This document shows positions 1 through 5,157 of a DNA stretch of 9,757 bases, piece by piece. Source of the DNA: Phycisphaerae bacterium. Lineage in GTDB: Bacteria; Planctomycetota; Phycisphaerae; UBA1845; Fen-1342. The notes below the pieces were generated by a model. The model did not search any database. It had not been told where the DNA came from and saw only the letters and a list, made by a program, of their open reading frames with translations. Each line of letters opens with the position of its first letter. The first letter of the stretch is position 1. A program made the translations under genes and the position numbers. The stretch spans positions 1-9,757 of the forward strand of contig JALHOX010000154.1 in NCBI GenBank assembly GCA_022842805.1, read 5' to 3'.

Positions 1-148
1 CCATCTCCCACGGTAGGCACATATAGAGATCGGCTTCACCCAATGGGACAGCCGCGCCGAATCGGCGTGTGAGAAGGGTCGCTATCGCAGTATCATGCGG
101 GGCTGCGAAAATCTTCGCGGGGCTACCAGCCTGAAGATTAAACCCCAT
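1..148 (-). CDS. Unrecognised protein, N-terminal fragment cut by left edge
   Basis: An ATG at 148 on the minus strand opens a frame of 49 codons that stays open to the window edge, so only the N-terminus is seen. It begins MGFNLQAGSPAKIFAAPHDT and continues with a mixed, globular-looking composition; there is no clear signal peptide or membrane segment. GGAG at 158-155, six bases before the ATG, is a good Shine-Dalgarno and supports this start. The gene points the same way as the E1 gene, starting about 205 bases beyond its stop. G or C occupies 27 of 48 third positions, against 42 of 48 over the first 48 codons after the larC start, so base use differs from the neighbours. This may mean a gene of different origin, a weakly biased gene, or a chance frame. 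I do not recognise the family. Confidence 0.5.
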   Translation of the reverse strand, partial: MGFNLQAGSPAKIFAAPHDTAIATLLTRRFGAAVPLGEADLYMCLPWEM

Positions 149-152
149 TGAT

Positions 153-159
153 CTCTCCC
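153..159 (-). promoter_or_regulatory. Shine-Dalgarno of the left-edge gene
   Basis: The minus strand reads GGGAGAG here, followed by ATCA and the ATG at 148. The GGAG core is six bases from the start codon. It is one of only two clear ribosome binding sites in the window and is the main support for calling the partial gene. Confidence 0.5.
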
Positions 160-235
160 ACCAAGTACGTGAACGCACAGAATCGTCAACGTCGCTCGTG
201 ATCCAGCGTCTAGGCTAGCGAGTCGTTGGGTGGCC

Positions 236-261
236 CGGACAAGTTGTACTCAACTTGTCCG
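236..261. repeat. Perfect 11-bp hairpin between E1 gene and left-edge gene
   Basis: CGGACAAGTTG (236-246) and CAACTTGTCCG (251-261) form a perfect 11-bp inverted repeat around the 4-base loop TACT. It lies about 92 bases past the E1 stop and about 88 bases before the start of the left-edge gene. No T-run follows it on either strand, so a canonical intrinsic terminator is not supported. It could still end or process the E1 transcript, or be a palindromic operator for the downstream gene. The remainder of 149-353 shows only a weak 5-bp stem (AACGG/CCGTT, 296-309) and no gene. Confidence 0.6.
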
Positions 262-353
262 CGTCATCGGCGCCCCGCGGCGAGAAGACACGGAGAACGG
301 AATACCGTTATTCGTGCCACCCACGTCCTTGGCCGTGCCAGCCGCCAATCTCG

Positions 354-2879
354 TTACACCTTCGCGCGCCGCGCGGCGTGCGCGGTGGGTTTTGAGCGCT
401 CGGTGGCGGGCGGCTCTTCCGCTTGCTCCGCCGCCTTCATCACCGCCAGCGCCGCCGCGACCACATCGGCCTCTGTCGGCGTGACGTGGTTGGCCGCCGG
501 GCCGAGGGGGACGTAGGTGTCGTGGCCCACGACGCGGCGGGCGAGAACCTTGTCGCCGCAGTGTTCGTGGATGTGGGCCAAAATCGGCTCCGACATGCCA
601 CCGCTGTAGCGGCCTTCGTCGACGACCAGCACGCGGCCCGTCGCGAGCGCCTGCTCGACGATAAACGCGGCGTTTAGCGGCTGAATCCAGCGAATATCGC
701 AGATGCGAATGCGCAGGCCGTGCTGCTCGCGAAGCGTCTTCGCGGCGCGGAGCGACATGTGCAGGCCGTTGCCGAAGGTGAGGATGGTCATGTCTTCGGC
801 GGCGGCATCATCGGAGCTGCGATGACGCGCGCCCGCGCGAGAGAACTCCCCGCTTTCGCGCGCCGCCAGCACCGCATCCATCAGCTCATTCGGATCGGCC
901 GAGCACCCCTCGCCCTCCTCGATGGTCATCCCGCCCGCATCGTCGAGGCGATAAATCGCCCCAGCGCCAAACGGAATCGCCTGTTCCGGCGTGGGATAAG
1001 CAAAGCTCCACTTTGCATCGCCATCGGCGAAGAGATCTTTGGTCATGTAGAGCGCGATCGGCTCCATGAAGCAGACCACGCGCCCGTCGATGCGGGCCAG
1101 CGCCATGCAGGTGCGGAGCATCTTGGCCGCGTCGTCGCCGCGGGCGGGGACGCACATGACGATGCCCGGGATGTCGCGGAGCGAGGCGAAGCTGTTGTCG
1201 TTGTGGAAGTGTCCGCCGAAGCCCTTCTGGTAGCCGAGCGAGTTGATTCGCACGACCATCGGATTTCGGAACTGGTCCTTGCTGAAGAACTGCGTGCTGC
1301 ACGCTTCGCCGCGGAGCTGGTCGATGGCGTTGTGCACGTACGCGAGATACTGAATCTCGGGCATGGGCAAAAAGCCGAAGTGGCCGGCGCCGATCGCCAT
1401 GCCGAGGATGCTGGTTTCGTCGAGCAGCGTGTTGAAGCAGCGGCCGACGCCGAAGCGCTTGGTGAGGCCGGCGGTGACGTGATAGACGCCGCCCTTGGCA
1501 GCGACGTCTTCGCCGAAGACGAGCATCTCGGGGTATTTGGCCATCAGGTCGTGCAGCGCCCAATTGATGAGCGCCGCGAGGTGTCGCGGCGGCTGATTCT
1601 CGGGCAGGCGCGGGCGGCCGTCGCTGATCTTGGCGAAGGCGTAGACGTACTCCAGCTCGAAGGCTTTGAGGCGGTCGGCGTCGGTCGGCGGGCGCGTGGC
1701 CTCGGCGAAGACGCGGTCGGGCGTGTAAGGCGCGAGCGGGGCGACGATCTCCGCGGCGCTGGCGAGCTGGCGCTCCTTCGGTAGCGCGGCGAGCTCGTCG
1801 GCGACGCGCTTGCGGACGCTCTCGTAAAGGCACAGCACTTCGTCGGCCAGCATGTAGCCGCTGTCGATCATCAGGCGGGCGCTGGCGAGCAGCGGATCGC
1901 GGGCTTCGACCGCGGCGATCTCGTCGACGCTGTGATATTCGGTCTCGATGTCGGTGCCGGCGTGGCCGAGCAGGCGGACGACCTTGAGATGCAGAAACGC
2001 CGGGCGGCGCGTGCCGCGAACGTAATCCGCCGCCGCGCGAGCGACGCGCATCGACTCGGCCAGGTCCTGCCCATCGGCGAAGAAATACTTCATGCCGTAG
2101 CGCTGACTGAACTGCGACTCGATCCAGCGGTCGGGCGTGTGCACGCTGATGCCGATGCCGTTGTCCTCGCAAACGTAGAGCACGGGCATGGGCAGATTTT
2201 GGTGGGCCGCGTAGCAGGTCGTGTTAAAGGCCGACTGGGCCGCGGCGTGATTGGCGGAGGCGTCGCCGAAGTTGCAGACGACGATCGAATCGTGCGGGAT
2301 CTCGCCATGGTCGCCGACGATGATCGGCCGCTTCATGCGCGCCGATCGGGCCAGAGCGGCGGCGGCGCCCATGGCGCGCGGAAGCTGGCTGGCGATGGTG
2401 CTGGTCTGCGGAATGACGCAGAGCGGCACGCTGCCCCAGACCTTGTGTCGCCCGCCGGAGATCGGATCGGCGGCGGAGGCCATGAAGGAGTGCAGCGTCT
2501 CGCGGATGATGTTGACCTCGGGCCGCTGGCGGGCGCGCTCGACCATGAACGCGCCGCTGCGATAGTGCAGGAAGGCGGGGTCGCTGTAGCGCGTGGCGCG
2601 GCCGACGACGGCGTTGGGTTCGTGGCCGCTGCTGCCGATGGTGTAAAAGCCGCGGCCGAGTCGGCGGAGCTCGCGGGCCATGAGGTCGAGCATGCGGCTG
2701 GTGATCTGCGATTCGAACAGATCGCGCAGCTCGTGGCCGGTGACCGTGTCGCCGTCGAAAGGCGGCTGGTCGAGCGCGCGGCGCGGGGCGACGTGCTCCT
2801 GATGGATCGGGCTGTTGCAGAAGTTAACGAAGTTACGGTCGACGACCGCGGCGCGGTTCAGACTGCTCATGGCGCTCAT
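354..2879 (-). CDS. 2-oxoacid dehydrogenase E1, fused alpha and beta subunits (ThDP-dependent)
   Basis: This 841-residue protein is the decarboxylating E1 component of a pyruvate or branched-chain 2-oxoacid dehydrogenase complex, with both subunits on one chain. E1 decarboxylates the 2-oxoacid on thiamine diphosphate and acylates the lipoyl group of E2 in the cytoplasm. The alpha part (about 50-400) has the ThDP and metal site as FGDASANH (204-211) with EDNGIGIS (238-245), so the usual GDG...NN reads GDA...DN. It also has GHAGTD (305-310) at the position of the His loop of branched-chain E1. The beta part (about 430-815) has FGEDVAAKGG (455-464), DETSILGMAIGAG (487-499) with Glu488 as the probable cofactor-activating Glu, GGHFHNDNS (555-563), and a transketolase C-terminal domain from about 697. 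A charged, low-complexity stretch of about 45 residues (650-695) separates the last two domains. The frame stays open upstream through antisense larC, but homology begins near here; ATG 2879 is preferred, ATG 2870 is an alternative. Substrate cannot be read from sequence, and no E2 or E3 gene is present. Confidence 0.9.
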   Translation of the reverse strand: MSAMSSLNRAAVVDRNFVNFCNSPIHQEHVAPRRALDQPPFDGDTVTGHELRDLFESQITSRMLDLMARELRRLGRGFYTIGSSGHEPNAVVGRATRYSDPAFLHYRSGAFMVERARQRPEVNIIRETLHSFMASAADPISGGRHKVWGSVPLCVIPQTSTIASQLPRAMGAAAALARSARMKRPIIVGDHGEIPHDSIVVCNFGDASANHAAAQSAFNTTCYAAHQNLPMPVLYVCEDNGIGISVHTPDRWIESQFSQRYGMKYFFADGQDLAESMRVARAAADYVRGTRRPAFLHLKVVRLLGHAGTDIETEYHSVDEIAAVEARDPLLASARLMIDSGYMLADEVLCLYESVRKRVADELAALPKERQLASAAEIVAPLAPYTPDRVFAEATRPPTDADRLKAFELEYVYAFAKISDGRPRLPENQPPRHLAALINWALHDLMAKYPEMLVFGEDVAAKGGVYHVTAGLTKRFGVGRCFNTLLDETSILGMAIGAGHFGFLPMPEIQYLAYVHNAIDQLRGEACSTQFFSKDQFRNPMVVRINSLGYQKGFGGHFHNDNSFASLRDIPGIVMCVPARGDDAAKMLRTCMALARIDGRVVCFMEPIALYMTKDLFADGDAKWSFAYPTPEQAIPFGAGAIYRLDDAGGMTIEEGEGCSADPNELMDAVLAARESGEFSRAGARHRSSDDAAAEDMTILTFGNGLHMSLRAAKTLREQHGLRIRICDIRWIQPLNAAFIVEQALATGRVLVVDEGRYSGGMSEPILAHIHEHCGDKVLARRVVGHDTYVPLGPAANHVTPTEADVVAAALAVMKAAEQAEEPPATERSKPTAHAARRAKV

Positions 2880-2888
2880 AGTGGGGGC

Positions 2889-2894
2889 ATTGTA
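2889..2894 (-). promoter_or_regulatory. Candidate -10 element of the E1 gene
   Basis: On the minus strand TACAAT (five of six matches to TATAAT) lies nine bases before the ATG at 2879, where no Shine-Dalgarno is seen. Normal -10 to start-site spacing would leave an untranslated leader of about three bases. No convincing -35 hexamer is found 15-18 bases upstream. The call rests on the hexamer and its placement. Confidence 0.35.
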
Positions 2895-2931
2895 AGGGGG
2901 ACGGGGCGATTCGAACGAGGTCGTAAGCGGT

Positions 2932-3059
2932 GGAAGAAAATGCAGAATGCAGAAGGGGCCGATGGGCGATGATTGTCTCTTCGCTGTCTTGGTGCCAGGC
3001 CGCCCAAACGCCCACGCGAGCGCTTTCTGCATTCTGCATTCTGCATTCGCTATTCTTCC
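2932..3059. repeat. Inverted repeat element built of 7-base units, between E1 gene and larC
   Basis: The 16-base arm at 2939-2954, AATGCAGAATGCAGAA, is matched exactly in reverse complement at 3025-3040, and again one unit along at 3032-3047. The right arm carries three tandem copies of a 7-base unit (TTCTGCA register, 3025-3047); the left arm carries two. A second, outer match of GGAAGAA (2932-2938) with TTCTTCC (3053-3059) suggests two diverged copies of one element facing each other across about 70 bases. Inside, GGGCG and CGCCC runs could pair further. The element fills most of the divergent promoter region, and the right arm overlaps the candidate larC -10. No transposase or obvious target-site duplication is seen. 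A small dispersed intergenic repeat or MITE-like element is possible. Confidence 0.7.
3051..3056 (+). promoter_or_regulatory. Candidate -10 element of larC
   Basis: TATTCT (four of six matches to TATAAT) ends six bases before the larC ATG at 3063. That is the spacing at which transcription would start at the ATG itself, giving a leaderless mRNA. No Shine-Dalgarno is present in TTCCCCC before the ATG. The hexamer overlaps the right arm of the inverted repeat. Support is positional only; no -35 is evident. Confidence 0.3.
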
Positions 3060-3062
3060 CCC

Positions 3063-4253
3063 ATGAACATCGCCTACTTTGACTGCTTCTCCGGCGCCGC
3101 CGGCGACATGATGCTGGCCGCGCTGATCGACGCCGGCTGCCCGCTGGAACATCTGCAAGACGTAGTCCGCAAGCTGTCGCTGCCGGGCGTTGAGCTCACG
3201 GCGACCGTGACCGAGCGGCATTGGCTGCGCGCGTTGCATGTCGACGTGAAAATCACGCCCGACCCGTCGCAGAAACACCGCCACCTGAGCGACATCGAGC
3301 GGATTATCCGCGCCGCGCCGCTCGACGCCTCGATCATCGACGACAGCCTGAAGATCTTTCGTCGCCTCGCCGCGGCGGAGGCGCACGTCCACGATTGCAA
3401 GATCGAGGAGGTGCACTTTCACGAAGTCGGCGCCAACGACGCGATTGTCGACATCGTCTGCCACGTTGCCGCCTTGCGCAAGCTTGGCGTGGAGCGGGTC
3501 GAATGTTCGCCCATTCCTCCCGGCAGCGGCGCGGTGAAATGCGATCACGGGCTGATGCCTGTGCCCGCCCCGGCCGCGGCGCACCTTCTGCGCGATACGC
3601 CGATCGCCGCCTGCGATGAACCCGGCGAACTCTGCACGCCGACAGGTGCGGCGATCCTGACGACGCTCGCCGAGCGTTTCGGCCCGCCGCCGAACATGCA
3701 CGTGACGAGCGTGGGCGTCGGCGCGGGGACGCGCCGTGGCGTGACGCGCCCGAACATCTTGCGCGTCTTTCTCGGCCGGGTCGCGAGCGACCCGCGCGAG
3801 CTCGAACACGACACCGTGACGGTGCTGGAAGCGCAAATCGACGACATGCCGGCGCAGGGACTGGCGTTCACCGCCGAGCGATTGCTCGCCTCGGGTGCGC
3901 TCGACGTCTATCTCGTGCCGATTGTGATGAAGAAGGGCCGGCCGGGATCGCTGCTGAGCGTGCTTTGCAGCCCGGCCGACGCCGACGCGCTGGAGCGGCT
4001 GATCTTCGCCGAGACGACCACCTTCGGCGTGCGCAAGACGAGCGCGACGCGCTCGAAACTGCGACGCCGGAGCGAGCCGGTGACGACCCGCTTCGGCGAG
4101 ATTCGCATCAAGCTCGGCCTGCGCGGCAACGAAGTGCTGCAGGCCGCGCCGGAATACGAGGATTGCGCCGCGGCAGCGAGGAAGCATCAGGTGGCGCTGC
4201 GCGTGGTTCAGGAGGAGACGTTGAAGGCCTGGCGGGCGCGAGGCGGTTTGTGA
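3063..4253 (+). CDS. larC: LarC, nickel insertion enzyme for the lactate racemase pincer cofactor
   Basis: The 396-residue product matches the LarC (formerly DUF111) family: pyridinium-3,5-bisthiocarboxylic acid mononucleotide nickel chelatase. LarC inserts nickel, using CTP in characterised members, into the pincer cofactor built by LarB and LarE and used by lactate racemase and relatives. Family signatures are FDCFSGAAGDMMLAAL (6-21), EEVHFHEVGANDAIVDI (115-131) with metal-type His and acidic residues, the HGLMPVPAPA segment (162-171), ELCTPTGAAIL (189-199), LEAQIDDMPAQ (255-265), PIVMKKGRPGS (286-296) and ETTTFGVR (317-324). In Lactobacillus plantarum larC1 and larC2 are joined by programmed frameshifting; here both halves lie in one uninterrupted frame, as in many bacteria. 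Length is usual. An in-frame ATG 90 bases upstream (2973) would add a tail made from the inverted repeat, so ATG 3063, where homology begins, is chosen. No larA, larB or larE lies in the window. Confidence 0.93.
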   Translation: MNIAYFDCFSGAAGDMMLAALIDAGCPLEHLQDVVRKLSLPGVELTATVTERHWLRALHVDVKITPDPSQKHRHLSDIERIIRAAPLDASIIDDSLKIFRRLAAAEAHVHDCKIEEVHFHEVGANDAIVDIVCHVAALRKLGVERVECSPIPPGSGAVKCDHGLMPVPAPAAAHLLRDTPIAACDEPGELCTPTGAAILTTLAERFGPPPNMHVTSVGVGAGTRRGVTRPNILRVFLGRVASDPRELEHDTVTVLEAQIDDMPAQGLAFTAERLLASGALDVYLVPIVMKKGRPGSLLSVLCSPADADALERLIFAETTTFGVRKTSATRSKLRRRSEPVTTRFGEIRIKLGLRGNEVLQAAPEYEDCAAAARKHQVALRVVQEETLKAWRARGGL

Positions 4254-4279
4254 TCGCCGACCGATTTCGCCAGTGCGGC

Positions 4280-4336
4280 GCACGGACTCGATGACGACGA
4301 TCGCAGTAAACCCTCGCACGTCGCAAGGGTCCGTGC
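4280..4336. repeat. Inverted repeat downstream of larC, possible terminator
   Basis: GCACGGAC (4280-4287) is matched exactly by GTCCGTGC (4329-4336), 41 bases apart. An alternative smaller hairpin, ACCCT (4310-4314) with AGGGT (4326-4330), shares two bases with the right arm, so the two folds exclude each other. It lies 27 bases beyond the larC stop, as a terminator might, but has no T-run. The rest of 4254-4406 shows no gene. Confidence 0.3.
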
Positions 4337-4406
4337 AACCGGCCGATCGACTCGATGGGGCATCTCAAACCCGACGAACCTGCGACTCAGAGCGACCAGT
4401 AAGACG

Positions 4407-4967
4407 ATGATGCTCGCCTCCCTTGCCGTAACGATCGCCGTCGCCGCTTGCGGGTTGGCGCTACTCGCGCTCGCGCCCAGCGCCTGGTCGCGAGCGCGAT
4501 CGCTTCTGCGCCCGCAACCACGACTCGGAGAGCCGGAATCGCTCTCGCTCGCCGAAGACCTGGCGGAACTAACCCGCCTCGTCGAAGAGCTCGAGCAGTC
4601 GGCCCTCCGCCAGAATGCGGCAATGGGCGAGCGAATCGCGGGCCTTGAGCGCGCGCTGGCGTCGCTGAGCCAGGCTCCGACGCCCGCGGAGAGCGCCCCC
4701 GGCCCCGAGGCTTCGCCCGAACCGCGCCGCCGAACGAGAGCAGTCATCGCCGAGGCGCCGGTGCAACGCAAAGTCGAGGCTCCGCCCGCGGCGACCACGC
4801 CCGCAATTTCGCCATCCGCGATTCCCCACTCACTGTTCACCCCCGTCTACGACCTCGCCGACCAACGCATTCCGCCCGGAGAAATCGCCCGGCGGACAAG
4901 TCTTCCGATCGGCGAAGTCGAAATCATCCTCGGTCTGCGCGTGCTGGGCATCGACGCCGCGGCTTAG
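4407..4967 (+). CDS. Membrane-anchored coiled-coil protein with C-terminal HTH-like segment
   Basis: This 186-residue protein has three clear parts. Residues 3-23 form one hydrophobic N-terminal membrane segment. A charged heptad-like stretch (about 46-88, LAEDLAELTRLVEELEQSAL) suggests a coiled coil, followed by a Pro/Ala-rich linker (about 90-142). The C-terminus (about 146-182) reads VYDLADQRIPPGEIARRTSL and then PIGEVEIILGLRVLGID, a helix-turn-helix-like pattern resembling the tail of small DUF6115/DUF2802-type membrane proteins. I name that family from memory, and its function is not established. The HTH part would face the cytoplasm if the N-terminus is a signal anchor with N-out topology. 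It may bind DNA or another protein. It sits alone between larC and recQ, with 153 bases before it and 190 after. Two adjacent ATGs (4407, 4410) are possible starts; no Shine-Dalgarno is visible. Confidence 0.75.
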   Translation: MMLASLAVTIAVAACGLALLALAPSAWSRARSLLRPQPRLGEPESLSLAEDLAELTRLVEELEQSALRQNAAMGERIAGLERALASLSQAPTPAESAPGPEASPEPRRRTRAVIAEAPVQRKVEAPPAATTPAISPSAIPHSLFTPVYDLADQRIPPGEIARRTSLPIGEVEIILGLRVLGIDAAA

Positions 4968-4975
4968 GCGATTTT

Positions 4976-5026
4976 GCGGCCCGGCCGCGGCGAGCCGATT
5001 CGCCGCGTAGCCCTGCGACCCGCAGG
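4976..5026. other. Cluster of three GC-rich hairpins between the membrane-protein gene and recQ
   Basis: Starting eight bases after the stop at 4967, three inverted repeats follow each other: GCGGC/GCCGC around CCG (4976-4988); CGCGGCGA/TCGCCGCG around a 6-base loop (4986-5007), overlapping the first by three bases; and CCTGCG/CGCAGG around ACC (5012-5026). The second and third can form together. Their position fits a transcription end for the gene at 4407-4967, but no T-run follows, so a factor-dependent or unusual terminator is the most I would claim. Bases 5027-5157 before recQ hold no further gene. Confidence 0.45.
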
Positions 5027-5141
5027 CCGCTGCGAAGAGCCGCGTCCGCCGGACTCCGTCCCGCTTGCCGTTTGTCGGCCTGCCCGCCGCGCCAAATCAG
5101 ATGGATTCGCCGTTCGGCTTTGGTTCGGCATCGGTACGGCA

Positions 5142-5147
5142 TATATT
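5142..5147 (+). promoter_or_regulatory. Candidate -10 element of recQ
   Basis: TATATT matches TATAAT at five of six positions and stands out in GC-rich surroundings. It ends ten bases before the ATG at 5158, where no Shine-Dalgarno is seen. If used, the transcript would start about four bases before this ATG, which would exclude the upstream alternatives ATG 5101 and TTG 5065 as start codons. No clear -35 is visible. Confidence 0.35.
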
Positions 5148-5157
5148 GCCCGCCACG

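Noticed and set aside
1..72. Possible plus-strand gene tail ending at TGA 70-72
   Set aside because: Only 23 codons without recognisable content, and it conflicts with the better supported minus-strand frame.
162..189. Promoter-like pair on the minus strand (TTGACG, 16-base spacer, TACTTG)
   Set aside because: The implied transcription start near 155 would remove the Shine-Dalgarno of the left-edge gene, and the -10 match is only three of six.
720..1784. 354-residue plus-strand frame opposite the E1 gene
   Set aside because: It is antisense shadow with biased composition (Ala, Arg, Glu, Val) and no recognisable motif.
886..2172. 428-residue minus-strand frame inside the E1 gene
   Set aside because: It is extremely Arg- and Pro-rich with no domain, and lies wholly under the E1 coding frame on the same strand.
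2880..4319. Upstream extension of the E1 frame across the intergenic region and antisense to larC (1,321 codons in total)
   Set aside because: E1 homology starts near 2879. The extension is Arg/Ala/His-rich shadow sequence opposite the well-conserved larC, and stays open because of the GC bias.
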